A DNA stretch of 64,000 bases from JBHHZJ01 sp046758005 (GTDB lineage Bacteria; Pseudomonadota; Alphaproteobacteria; Kiloniellales; J153): positions 1 through 64,000 of the forward strand of contig JBHHZJ010000007.1 in the NCBI GenBank assembly GCA_046758005.1, read 5' to 3'. The notes under the pieces are model-generated. The model had not been told where the DNA came from and searched no databases. It was given only the letters and a program-made list of their open reading frames with translations. This document shows positions 45,578-54,481 of the stretch, piece after piece (positions within the stretch are counted from its first letter, which is position 1; every line of letters begins with the position of its first letter). Made by a program: the position numbers and the translations under genes.

Positions 45578-46759
45578 ATGGCCGAAGCCGTTATCGTCTC
45601 CACCGCGCGCACGCCCATCGGCAGAGCGTTCCGCGGCGCGTTCAACAAGACCCACGGCGCGGTAATGGCGGCTCACGTTGTACAGCGCGCCGTCGCGCGC
45701 GCCGGGGTCGAGCCCGGCGAGGTCGAGGACGTCATCCTCGGCTGCGGCTATCCGGAAGGGGCGACGGGCAAGAACGTCGCGCGCCTGGCCGCGATTCGTG
45801 CCGGCCTGCCGGTGACCACCTCGGCGGCCACGGTCAACCGCTTCTGCAGTTCCGGGCTTCAGACCATCGCCATGGCCGCGCACCGCGTGATCCTGGACAA
45901 GGTGCCGGTCGTGGTCGCCGGCGGGGTCGAATCGGTCAGTCTGGTCCAGCCGAATCTGAACAAGCGGCATTTCACCGAGGACTGGCTGATGCGGCACAAG
46001 CCCGAACTGTGGGTCAGCATGATCGAAACCGCGGACATCGTGGCCGCGCGGTACGGCATCGGCCGGGAGACTCAGGACGAGTACGCGCTGATCAGCCAAA
46101 GGCGCACCGCCGCGGCGCAGCAGGCTGGCCGCTTCGACGACGAGATCGTCCCGCTGACCACCGTCAAGGAGGTCGCCGACAGGCAGACCGGAGAGGCCTG
46201 GGAGGAGGAGGTCACCCTCACCGAGGACGAGGGCAACCGGCCCGACACCACGGAGGAAGGGCTGGCGGCGCTCAAACCGGTCATGGGCGAGGACAAGTAC
46301 GTCACCGCCGGCAACGCCTGCCAGCTTTCCGACGGCGCGTCGGCCTGCGTGGTCATGGACGCCAAGCTGGCCGAGAAGCGCAACCTGGAGCCGCTGGGCA
46401 TCTTCCGCGCCTTCGCGGTCGCCGGCTGCGAGCCGGACGAAATGGGCATCGGCCCGGTCTTCGCCGTCCCGCGGCTGCTCGATCGCACCGGGCTCGGGAT
46501 GGACGATATCGACCTCTGGGAACTCAACGAGGCCTTCGCCGTGCAGGTCGTCTACTGCCGGGACCGTCTCGGCATTCCGATGGACCGGCTCAACGTCGAC
46601 GGCGGATCGATCGCCATCGGCCATCCCTTCGGCATGAGCGGGGCGCGGCTGACCGGGCACGCCCTGATCGAGGGCAAACGTCGGGGCGCCCGGTACGTGG
46701 TCGTGACAATGTGCGTCGGCGGCGGCATGGGGGCGGCGGGCCTGTTCGAGGTGGCCTGA
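45578..46759 (+). CDS. acetyl-CoA acyltransferase (thiolase)
   Basis: Cleaves 3-oxoacyl-CoA to acetyl-CoA and a shortened acyl-CoA. The nucleophile Cys90 is in NRFCSSGLQTIAMA, the His base in GGSIAIGHPFGMSGAR, and the second Cys in TMCVGGGMGAAG. ATG at 45578 has AAGGAAGG upstream and gives the standard 393 residues. Stands between the FadJ-type gene and the phosphotransferase gene, with 40-bp and 11-bp gaps, so all three are probably one transcript. Confidence 0.94.
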   Translation: MAEAVIVSTARTPIGRAFRGAFNKTHGAVMAAHVVQRAVARAGVEPGEVEDVILGCGYPEGATGKNVARLAAIRAGLPVTTSAATVNRFCSSGLQTIAMAAHRVILDKVPVVVAGGVESVSLVQPNLNKRHFTEDWLMRHKPELWVSMIETADIVAARYGIGRETQDEYALISQRRTAAAQQAGRFDDEIVPLTTVKEVADRQTGEAWEEEVTLTEDEGNRPDTTEEGLAALKPVMGEDKYVTAGNACQLSDGASACVVMDAKLAEKRNLEPLGIFRAFAVAGCEPDEMGIGPVFAVPRLLDRTGLGMDDIDLWELNEAFAVQVVYCRDRLGIPMDRLNVDGGSIAIGHPFGMSGARLTGHALIEGKRRGARYVVVTMCVGGGMGAAGLFEVA

Positions 46760-46770
46760 GGGACCGCGGC

Positions 46771-47838
46771 GTGCAGGACGATCCGGAGCCGATCGATGTC
46801 CGCCCCGACGAGCGTCTGGACCTCGCGCGGCTCGAGCCTTTTCTGCGCGCGCGCCTGCCCGGCGCCGAGGGGGCCTTGCAGGTGCGTCAGTTCGGCGGCG
46901 GTCACGCCAATCTGACCTACCTCCTGCGCTTCGGGAAGACGGAGTATGTGCTGCGTCGGCCGCCGCTCGGTCCGGTGGCGCCGACGTCGCACGACATGAA
47001 GCGCGAACACCGGGTTCTGGCGAACCTGTGGCGGGTATTCCCCCTGGCGCCAAGGAGCTACCTCCTGTGCGACGACCGCGCGATCATCGGCGCCGAGTTC
47101 CACGTCATGGAGCGCCGCCACGGCATCGTCGTCCGCAAGGACCTGCCGGCGCGTTTCCACGGCGACCCGGCGCTCAATCGGCGGATCGGCGACATGATCG
47201 TGGACGTGCTCGCCCGGCTCCACGGGCTAGACCCGGAGGCGGCCGGACTCGGCGATCTGGGGCGACCGCCGGGATTTGTCGAACGCCAGCTTCAGGGCTG
47301 GGTCCAACGCTGGCATGCGGCAAAGGACAGGGACGTGCCAAAGGTCGATGAGATCGTTGCGTGGCTCGAGCGCGAGCGGCCGCCCTCCCAGGCCGTCTCG
47401 CTTCTGCACAACGATTTCAAGCTCGACAACCTGATGGTCTCGGCCGAGGACCCGGCGAGGGCGGTCGCGGTGCTCGACTGGGACATGTGCACGCGCGGCG
47501 ACCCGCTCATGGACATGGGCTATCTGCTCACCTTCTGGGGCGAGGGCGGCGACGATCCCGCCTGGATCGAGGCCGCGTCCATGCCGACCTGGCGCGAGGG
47601 CTTCCCGAGCCGCGCGGAGGCCATCGAGCGCTACGCCCGCGGCACCGGCTTCGATCTGCGTGAGATCCACTGGTACCACGTTTTCGGCGTCTTCAAGATC
47701 GCCGTCGTTCTGCAGCAGATCCATATCCGCTTCCTGCGCGGCCAGACCGAGGACCGCCGCTTCGCCGTGTTCGGGGACCGCGTTGCGGCGCTCATCGACA
47801 AGGCGGCGGCGATGACGGCCGGGGCGGCGCGTCCCTAG
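46771..47838 (+). CDS. APH-family phosphotransferase (ACAD10/11 N-domain or LvaA-like)
   Basis: Aminoglycoside-phosphotransferase-fold kinase of 355 residues. The catalytic loop LLHNDFKLDN holds His213, Asp215 and Asn220, and AVLDWDMC holds the metal-binding Asp236. GGHANLTYLLRF is the nucleotide loop and YVLRRPPLG carries the conserved basic residues. This subgroup is the one fused to acyl-CoA dehydrogenase in human ACAD10/11 and acting alone in LvaA, where it phosphorylates 4-hydroxyacyl-CoA. GTG at 46771 has GAGGGA about 8 nt upstream. It is not an antibiotic-resistance gene by context. It converges on the SDR gene. Confidence 0.88.
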   Translation: MQDDPEPIDVRPDERLDLARLEPFLRARLPGAEGALQVRQFGGGHANLTYLLRFGKTEYVLRRPPLGPVAPTSHDMKREHRVLANLWRVFPLAPRSYLLCDDRAIIGAEFHVMERRHGIVVRKDLPARFHGDPALNRRIGDMIVDVLARLHGLDPEAAGLGDLGRPPGFVERQLQGWVQRWHAAKDRDVPKVDEIVAWLERERPPSQAVSLLHNDFKLDNLMVSAEDPARAVAVLDWDMCTRGDPLMDMGYLLTFWGEGGDDPAWIEAASMPTWREGFPSRAEAIERYARGTGFDLREIHWYHVFGVFKIAVVLQQIHIRFLRGQTEDRRFAVFGDRVAALIDKAAAMTAGAARP

Positions 47839-47849
47839 GCGAGAGGGTC

Positions 47850-48635
47850 TCAGGAGTAGCGCCCGCCCGCGATCGTGGCGCCGCCGTCCACCACGAGCAC
47901 CTGCCCGGTGACGAACCGGCCGGCCGGAGAGGCCAGGAAGACGGCGGCCCCGGCGATGTCCTCGGGCTCGCCGATCCGGCCCAGCGGATAGGAGTCGATC
48001 GCCCGGGCGTATGCCTCCCGATCTTCCCACAGCGCCCGCGCCATGTCGGTGCGCACGAGGCCGGGGGCGATGCAGTTGACCCGGACGTTGCTGCGGCCCC
48101 ACTCGACCGCCAGGTTGCGCGCGAGCTGCAGGTCCGCCGCCTTGGAAATCGCGTAGGCGCCCAGCTTGCCGTGCCCCTTGAGCCCGGCGATGCTGGCGAC
48201 GATGACGACCGCGCCGTCCTTTCGTTCCGCCATCGCCGGGATCACCATGTTGCAGAGCCACAGATTGCTCTTCACGTTGGTGTCCATGATCTTGTCGTAG
48301 GCCTCCTCGGTGATCTCGGCGAGCGGACCGAAATGCGGGTTGACCGCGGCGTTGCAGACCAGGATGTCGATCCGTCCCCAGTGCGCCAGCGTGCGGTCGA
48401 CGAGGGTCGGAAGCTGCGCTTTGTCCGACACGTTGCAGGGGACCGCAATGGCGTCCCCGCCGCCTTGATTGACGGTCTCGGCAACCGCCGCGCAGCGCTC
48501 CGCCTTGCGGCTTGAAATCACGACCTTGGCCCCGGCGGCGGCCAGGGCCTCGGCGATGGCCTTGCCGATGCCCTTGGTGGACCCGGTAACCACGGCCACT
48601 CTCTCTGAAAGATCGAACGGATTATGCCGCTTCAT
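47850..48635 (-). CDS. short-chain dehydrogenase/reductase
   Basis: Classical SDR of 261 residues: cofactor motif GSTKGIG (18-24), Asn120, Ser148, Tyr161 and Lys165 (YAISK), and PGLVRTDM. Ser41-Ser42-Arg43 after the second strand suggests NADP preference. In this neighbourhood it could reduce or oxidise a 3-oxo or 4-oxoacyl-CoA, as LvaD reduces levulinyl-CoA, but SDR substrates cannot be assigned by sequence. It lies 30 bp downstream of the TRAP permease gene on the same strand. Confidence 0.88.
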   Translation of the reverse strand: MKRHNPFDLSERVAVVTGSTKGIGKAIAEALAAAGAKVVISSRKAERCAAVAETVNQGGGDAIAVPCNVSDKAQLPTLVDRTLAHWGRIDILVCNAAVNPHFGPLAEITEEAYDKIMDTNVKSNLWLCNMVIPAMAERKDGAVVIVASIAGLKGHGKLGAYAISKAADLQLARNLAVEWGRSNVRVNCIAPGLVRTDMARALWEDREAYARAIDSYPLGRIGEPEDIAGAAVFLASPAGRFVTGQVLVVDGGATIAGGRYS

Positions 48636-48665
48636 GAAGCCGGCCCCCCGAAAGGTGGGCGAAGA

Positions 48666-50744
48666 TCAAACGGGACGGCGGGAACACGGGCCTTTCGGCG
48701 CCAGCGCGGCCTGCGCAATCCCCTCGCCAACGGCTGGCTCGGCCAGTCGGGCCGGTGGCTCGCCCGGCGCCAACCGGCGCGCGGCTGCGACCAGGGCCAC
48801 GGTCGCGACCATCAACACGCCGGCCGCTCCCGCCATCTGAAGGTCGCTCCAGGGAATCAGGTCGGCGCCGGGGGTCGCCAGGAGCAGGCCGGCGAACAGC
48901 GCCATCGCCCGGATCGGCCACTGCAGGAGATTGTGCCGGGTCAGATCGCCCAGCAGCAGGACGTAGCCTTGCAACGCGCCCGCGGCCAGCACGATTCCCA
49001 GGAAGGCGCTCGCCGTCACGAAAAGGATCCTTGACCACTCGCCGTGCAGGATCAGTGCGGGGTCGAGCACGAAGAAGAAGGGGATGAAATAGATGATGCT
49101 GCCGAGCCGCATGGCTTCGAGGCCGGTGCGCATCGGCGTCGCTCGGGCCAAGGCGGCGGCGGCAAAGGCGCCCAGGGCCACCGGCGGCGTAATGTAGGAG
49201 ATCATCGCCCAGTACAGGATGAACAGATGCACGGCCATCGGCGACAGGCCGCCCTGGACCAACGCCGGTGCGAGGACGATGGCCAGGAAGATGTAGGCCG
49301 CGGTCACGGTCATGCCGATGCCCATGACGAAACTGGTCAAGGCCCCCATGAGCAGCAGCACCAGGACCGACCCGCCGGCGAGGAAGACCAGGTCGTTGAC
49401 CAGGGTCCCGGCCATGCCGGTGACCGAAAGCGCGCCCACGATCAAGCCGACGGCGGCGAGGATCGCCGTGAGTTCGGCCAGCAGCTTGCCGGTCGCAACC
49501 GCGAATTCCAGAAGCGCGCGCCAGCCCCAGCGGTTGTGCGGGAAGATCTGGTTGAGCACCAGGAGGATCGCGGTCGCATAAAACGGTGCGAGCGCCTCGC
49601 GGCGCAGATACACCAGCATGAATACGAGCAGCACGAAGACCAGAACGAAGTACCAGCCCTCGCGCAGGGTCCGCACCAGCGAGGGCAGCTCCTCGCGCGG
49701 CAGGCCTTTGAGATTCTGCCGAGCGGCGCGTGCGTCGATCTGTATGAACAGACCGAAGAAGTAGAGCGCCGAGGGGATGATCGCGGCGAACGCGATGTCG
49801 ACGTAAGGCACTTCGATGATGGTCGCCATGATGAAGGCCGTGGCCCCCATGACCGGCGGCATCAGCACCCCGCCGGTCGAGGCGCAGGCCTCCACGCCGC
49901 CGGCGTAGGCGGGCGAGAATCCGGTTCGCCGCATGGCGGGTATGGTCATCACCCCGGTGGTGAGCACGTTGGTGATCACGCTGCCGCTCATCGAGCCCAT
50001 CAGGCCGCTCGCGAAGATCGACACCTTGGCCGCCCCGCCGCGGACGCGGCCCAGCAACGCGAACGCCAGATTGAGAAAGAACTTGCCGCCCCCGGTGTGT
50101 TGCAACGCCACGCCGAAGATGAGGAAGCCGATCACCAGTTGCGCGAAGGCCCGCATCGGGATGCCGAGGATGCCTTCGATGCTCATGGTGTGGTAGGCGG
50201 CGGTCTCGCCGAGGGTGCTCGCGAGGCCGGATATGGGACCCGGCATCTCGTCGGCGACGATCGGATAGAGCGAGAACGCCAGGACGATCACGAAGATCGC
50301 GATGCCCCCCGCGCGGCGCGCCGCCTCCAGAACGAGCGCCCAGAGCAGGTAGCCGGCGTAGATGGCATGGGGCGGGGCCACGAACTCCCAGCCCTGGTCG
50401 ACGATATTGACGGCGTTGACGAAGAAGAAAATGCAGACCCCGAGGCTGGCGGCGAAAAGAACCGCGTCGTACCAGGGCACGCGGCCGGCGCGCGCGCGCC
50501 CGCCCGCCGGGAAAAGCACGAACACCAGCGGCAACAGCAGGCCGAGGATGGCATAGAGATAGTGATTGGTAAGGAGGATGATGCCGCCCAGCCACTGCCG
50601 GCCAAAGACCACGCGTACCTGATCGACCGCGAGGACCACGGTCAGCACGGTGAAGGCGACGATAACGGTCGTCCAAAAGCGATTGAGCCGGCGGTGGCGC
50701 TCAATGGCCACCGCCGGCTCCTCAGCCAACGGGCTTACCGCCAT
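48666..50744 (-). CDS. TRAP transporter fused permease subunit (4TM/12TM)
   Basis: Membrane component of a TAXI-type TRAP importer in which the DctQ- and DctM-like parts are one 692-residue chain. The N-terminal four helices are followed by the large permease with GLMGSMSGSVITNVLTTG, ACASTGGVLMPPVMGATAF and SFVMGIGMTVTAAYIFLA. It overlaps the end of the TAXI binding protein gene by 10 bp, so they form one transport operon. Adjacency to acyl-CoA enzymes suggests uptake of an organic acid. Confidence 0.94.
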   Translation of the reverse strand: MAVSPLAEEPAVAIERHRRLNRFWTTVIVAFTVLTVVLAVDQVRVVFGRQWLGGIILLTNHYLYAILGLLLPLVFVLFPAGGRARAGRVPWYDAVLFAASLGVCIFFFVNAVNIVDQGWEFVAPPHAIYAGYLLWALVLEAARRAGGIAIFVIVLAFSLYPIVADEMPGPISGLASTLGETAAYHTMSIEGILGIPMRAFAQLVIGFLIFGVALQHTGGGKFFLNLAFALLGRVRGGAAKVSIFASGLMGSMSGSVITNVLTTGVMTIPAMRRTGFSPAYAGGVEACASTGGVLMPPVMGATAFIMATIIEVPYVDIAFAAIIPSALYFFGLFIQIDARAARQNLKGLPREELPSLVRTLREGWYFVLVFVLLVFMLVYLRREALAPFYATAILLVLNQIFPHNRWGWRALLEFAVATGKLLAELTAILAAVGLIVGALSVTGMAGTLVNDLVFLAGGSVLVLLLMGALTSFVMGIGMTVTAAYIFLAIVLAPALVQGGLSPMAVHLFILYWAMISYITPPVALGAFAAAALARATPMRTGLEAMRLGSIIYFIPFFFVLDPALILHGEWSRILFVTASAFLGIVLAAGALQGYVLLLGDLTRHNLLQWPIRAMALFAGLLLATPGADLIPWSDLQMAGAAGVLMVATVALVAAARRLAPGEPPARLAEPAVGEGIAQAALAPKGPCSRRPV

Positions 50745-51886
50745 ATTGGATCGAAGCCCGCCTTCTCAAGCGCGGCTGCGCGGACCTCCATCCATTTCGC
50801 CTTGAAGGATTCGGCATCGAGGCTCTTGTCCATGCCGGCCCAGGCATTGGCCAGCACCTTCTGGCGCTCGATCAAGCTGTCGTTATGGGCCTGCGCGTCT
50901 TCGGTCCATTTCCCGATCTCCTTGAAGTAGGCGATGGCCCCCTCGTGGTAGGGCACCACCCACTTGAAGATCTGCTTGTTGAGCGCCCAGCCCTTGGCGG
51001 CCGGCTCGGCCGCGCTGTAGCTGCCGTACTCCTCGACCAGCGCGCGGGTGAGCGAATAGACCTCATCCTTGTCCTGGCCCTCCAGCGTCATCAGGATCGG
51101 ATAGGGGTAGCGCGCGCCCTCGTGTGGGTTGTCCTTCGACAGGCCGGTGCCGCGCGTGCCGATGTTGGGCACGAAGTATGGCGCGGTCTTGGCGATGCCT
51201 TCCCAGCACTTCTTGTCTGCGTGCGGCACCGGCGGCCAGAAGATGCCCCGCGGGCTGGCTTCCAATTTCTTGGTCGGTCCGGACATCGTCGAGGCGAAGG
51301 CCGCGTCGACCTGGTCGTTGACCATGCCTTCCCAAGAGGCGATGTAGCCCGGGAACTCGACCTTTGTCACGTCGTCCCAGCTGAGCCCGCCGCAGGCCAG
51401 CATGGCCTCCACGCCCACGTTGAGCGCATCCCCGCCGCGCACCCAGGCGACGCGTTTGCCCTTCAGATCGGCAAAGGTCTTGACGCCCGCGTCCTTGGCC
51501 GTGGCGACGCTCAGATTGCTCGATCCGCTGGCGCTCATCAGCATCCGGATCGGCATCGGGCCCCAATTGGGATCGGCGAACTGGAACACGCCCTCGGAAG
51601 CGAAGAAGGTCGCGATTCCGTTGGCCGAATAGCCCACCTTGCCGGCCTTGACCGGGGTGAGGCGCGAAATGTCGTTCTTGCCCGGCACCACCCGGAGGCT
51701 GACGCCGTACTTGTCCTTCAGCGCCTTGCCGATGGCCACCGATTGATTGTAGCCCGTGGTGCCCGTGTTGTACGCGGTCCAGGCCAGCGTGCTGGGCAGC
51801 TTGACCTCGGTCCCGAGGGCGGTTCCCGCCAGAACGCCCGTCATCAGGACGGCCGCCGCGAGTATGCGAATGGGCACGGCCTTCAT
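50735..51886 (-). CDS. TAXI-family TRAP transporter solute-binding protein
   Basis: Periplasmic receptor of 383 residues with a signal peptide (about 1-25, ending in GTALG). The mature part has the TAXI features TGTTGYNQSVAIGKALKDKY, MSASGSSNLSVATAKDAG and DLKGKRVAWVRGGDALN. A GGGAGGAG site precedes ATG 51886. It is first in the operon with the fused permease. The ligand is unknown; the surrounding beta-oxidation genes point to a short- or medium-chain carboxylate. Two dyad symmetries lie in the promoter region. Confidence 0.93.
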   Translation of the reverse strand: MKAVPIRILAAAVLMTGVLAGTALGTEVKLPSTLAWTAYNTGTTGYNQSVAIGKALKDKYGVSLRVVPGKNDISRLTPVKAGKVGYSANGIATFFASEGVFQFADPNWGPMPIRMLMSASGSSNLSVATAKDAGVKTFADLKGKRVAWVRGGDALNVGVEAMLACGGLSWDDVTKVEFPGYIASWEGMVNDQVDAAFASTMSGPTKKLEASPRGIFWPPVPHADKKCWEGIAKTAPYFVPNIGTRGTGLSKDNPHEGARYPYPILMTLEGQDKDEVYSLTRALVEEYGSYSAAEPAAKGWALNKQIFKWVVPYHEGAIAYFKEIGKWTEDAQAHNDSLIERQKVLANAWAGMDKSLDAESFKAKWMEVRAAALEKAGFDPIWR

Positions 51887-51929
51887 GGTGTCTCCTCCCT
51901 GTCAGTAGCTGTTCTTGTTCTTGATGCCT

Positions 51930-51976
51930 TTCGAGGACTCGAACCGTTTTTCTGCATTGCAAAATAAAATTCTGCA
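51930..51976. promoter_or_regulatory. two operator-like dyads upstream of the TAXI-TRAP operon
   Basis: TTCGAG-GA-CTCGAA (51930-51943) is a perfect dyad. TTCTGCA-T-TGCAAAA (51950-51964) is a 15-bp near-palindrome with one mismatch, and TTCTGCA recurs at 51970-51976. Both lie 44-90 bp before the TAXI start codon and within the 269-bp region shared with the divergent ligase gene. The A+T-rich stretch suggests a promoter. The regulator is unknown and not encoded nearby. Confidence 0.45.
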
Positions 51977-52155
51977 TCAACCGGGCCATTCGGTAAAGCG
52001 GATGATCGGATTGCCGGTCTCGATCGCGGCCGCGGCACCGGACGAATTGCCCCGGCCGAGCGTCGGAAGACGAGGCCGCTCTACTGGCGCGCAGGGCGTT
52101 GTGTTAGATACTCGCAACCGCCTTTCGATCATGCGCTGCCGACCAAGAGGCCCGC

Positions 52156-54306
52156 TTGACTGAAAGCCCGAAGAGAGACGGACCCGATTGCGCCGAACGG
52201 CTCGGCTTGCGCCCACTGCTCGAGCCGGGTTCGGTTGCCATTTTGGGCGCCTCGAACGATCCCGCGCGCATCGGCGGGCGGCCGCTGCGCTACATGCTCG
52301 AGGCCGGTTTCGAGCGGCCGATCTATCCGATCAATCCGAACCGCGATACGGTCCAGGGCTTGCGCGCCTATCCCTCCATTGCCGAGGCGCCGGCACCGAT
52401 CGACTGCGCGATCATCGCCCTGCCGGCCGACATCGTCGCGGATGCGTTGGAGGACTGCGCGGCCAACGGCGTGAAGTCGGCCGTGATCTTCAGCTCCGGC
52501 TTCGCCGAAACCGGGCCGGAGGGGACCGTTCGCCAGGCGCGCCTTGCGCGGATCGCGCGGCGCAGGGGAATTCGGGTCGTGGGGCCCAATTGCCTGGGCC
52601 TGTTCAACGCGGCTTCGGGATTCTACGCGACCTTTTCGACCAGCCTCGACGGCGGCTACCCGGACCCCGGCAGCGTCGCCATCGTCAGTCAAAGCGGCGC
52701 CTACGGCAGCCACGTCTTCGCCCTGGCCAGGGCCAAGGGGTTGGGTGTGCGGTATTGGATCACGACCGGCAACGAAAGTGACGTCGAGATCGGAGAGTGC
52801 CTCACGTGGGCGGCGCAGGCCGACGAGATTGCGGTGATCGTCGCCTATGCCGAAGGGGTCCGCGACCGGGACACCTTCCTCCAAGGGCTTGCGCTGGCGC
52901 GCGACAGGCGCAAGCCGGTCGTCTTCATGAAGGTCGGGCGCAGCGCGGTCGGCGCGGCGGCCGCGGCCTCGCACACGGCGGCCCTTGCCGGCTCGGACGC
53001 GATCTACGACGCCATATTCCGCCAATACGGCGTGCATCGGGCGCACGACACCGAGGACATGCTCGATGTCGCCTACGCCTGCACGGCCGGGCTCTATCCC
53101 GCGGGCAACAGGATCGGCCTGGTCACGATCTCCGGCGGCGTCGGGGTGCAAATGGCCGACGACGCGATCGACCTCGGCCTCGACGTCGCGCCGATGCCCG
53201 AGCCGGCCCAGGCCCGACTGAAGGAGGTCCTGCCCTACGCCGCGCCGCGCAACCCGGTCGATATCACGGCGCAGGCCTTCAATGACCTGAGCCTGGTGTC
53301 CAAGAACTTCTCACTGATGCTCGAAGAGGGCCGGTACGACGTGATCGTCGCCTTCTTCACAATGGTGGCGGCCTCTCGCTACATCGTCGACGATCTGCTG
53401 AAAGCGCTCGGCGCGCTGCGCCGGCGTTTTCGGGATCGGCTGATCATCATGTCGATCGTCGCCCCGCCCGAGATCGTGCGCCGCTACGAAGCGGCGGGCT
53501 ACCTCGTGTTCGAGGACCCCAGCCGGGCCGTCGCGGCGGCCGCGGCGCTGGTCGGATTCGGCCGCGGTTTCGCACGGGCACGGCCGGCGCCGCCGCCGGA
53601 TTTGCCGGATGGGCCGATCGAGATACCCGATCGCGACCTGAGCGAGCGGGAGTCGAAGGCCATCCTCGCCGCGGCCGGCCTGCCGGTCATCGAAGAGCGC
53701 GTGGCGCGCGGCGTCGAGGAGGCGGCCAACGCGGCCCGGGAAACGGGCTTCCCGGTCGCGATGAAGCTCAACTCGCCCGACATCGCCCACAAGACCGACA
53801 TCGGCGGCGTTCTTCTCGACATCGATTCGGTCGAGGCGGTGCGGCGGGGCTACGAGACACTGTTGTCGCGCGCAAGCGCGGCCAAGCCCGCGGCGCGGCG
53901 CGACGGCGTCCTGATCGGACCGATGGCGCCGAGGGGAATCGAGACGATCCTGGGCGTGCAGCGCGACCCCGTCTTCGGCCCCGCCGTGATGTTCGGTCTG
54001 GGCGGGGTCTTCGTCGAGGTTCTGCACGACGTCGCCTTTCGTCTCGCGCCGTTCGGCGAGGACGAGGCCCATCGCATGATCCGCGAGATCAAGGGCCTCA
54101 AGGTCCTGCAGGGCGTCCGCGGCCAGCCGCCGGCGGACCTCGATGCGCTGGCCAGGGCGCTGGCGCGGCTCTCCGCCTTTGCGGCGGCCTGCGCCGATCA
54201 AATCGAAAGCATCGACGTCAACCCCTTTCTGGTCCTGCCCGAGGGCCAAGGGGCGCTGGCGTTGGACGCTCTGATCACCCCTTGGCGTGGCGGGGCCAAG
54301 ACATGA
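52156..54306 (+). CDS. acetate--CoA ligase (ADP-forming)-family protein
   Basis: Large NDP-forming acyl-CoA synthetase of 716 residues. The order is CoA-binding domain (VAILGASNDPARIGGRPL, about 27-44), succinyl-CoA-ligase-like domain with the phosphohistidine His273 in ASHTAALAGS, and an ATP-grasp domain from about 495 (ESKAILAAAGLPV, AMKLNSPDIAHKTDIGG). It activates carboxylates to CoA thioesters or runs in reverse to make ATP. The start is TTG at 52156 with AAGAGG 6 nt upstream. It heads the plus-strand run of activation and oxidation genes. Confidence 0.92.
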   Translation: MTESPKRDGPDCAERLGLRPLLEPGSVAILGASNDPARIGGRPLRYMLEAGFERPIYPINPNRDTVQGLRAYPSIAEAPAPIDCAIIALPADIVADALEDCAANGVKSAVIFSSGFAETGPEGTVRQARLARIARRRGIRVVGPNCLGLFNAASGFYATFSTSLDGGYPDPGSVAIVSQSGAYGSHVFALARAKGLGVRYWITTGNESDVEIGECLTWAAQADEIAVIVAYAEGVRDRDTFLQGLALARDRRKPVVFMKVGRSAVGAAAAASHTAALAGSDAIYDAIFRQYGVHRAHDTEDMLDVAYACTAGLYPAGNRIGLVTISGGVGVQMADDAIDLGLDVAPMPEPAQARLKEVLPYAAPRNPVDITAQAFNDLSLVSKNFSLMLEEGRYDVIVAFFTMVAASRYIVDDLLKALGALRRRFRDRLIIMSIVAPPEIVRRYEAAGYLVFEDPSRAVAAAAALVGFGRGFARARPAPPPDLPDGPIEIPDRDLSERESKAILAAAGLPVIEERVARGVEEAANAARETGFPVAMKLNSPDIAHKTDIGGVLLDIDSVEAVRRGYETLLSRASAAKPAARRDGVLIGPMAPRGIETILGVQRDPVFGPAVMFGLGGVFVEVLHDVAFRLAPFGEDEAHRMIREIKGLKVLQGVRGQPPADLDALARALARLSAFAAACADQIESIDVNPFLVLPEGQGALALDALITPWRGGAKT

Positions 54307-54481
54307 CGCCCGTGCTCTATCGGGCGGACGAGGCTCGCCGAGCCGCCCGGAATCCGTCTCCCGGTCCCGCGCGGCGGGCCGACGTGGCCGGCCCATGCCG
54401 ACAATGCGGCCGCCGTGACGAAGGCCATGGCCGCGGCCAGGCTTTGAAAACAAGACGGGTGCAGGTAGAGGGGAAACGAGC

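Noticed and set aside
46771..47838. Aminoglycoside-resistance phosphotransferase
   Set aside because: The fold is shared, but the sequence subgroup and the beta-oxidation neighbours point to acyl-CoA metabolism.
51930..51945. GGTTCGAGTCC on the minus strand, resembling a tRNA T-loop
   Set aside because: The flanking bases do not pair as a T stem, and no anticodon or acceptor arm can be formed. It is better explained by the TTCGAG-GA-CTCGAA dyad.
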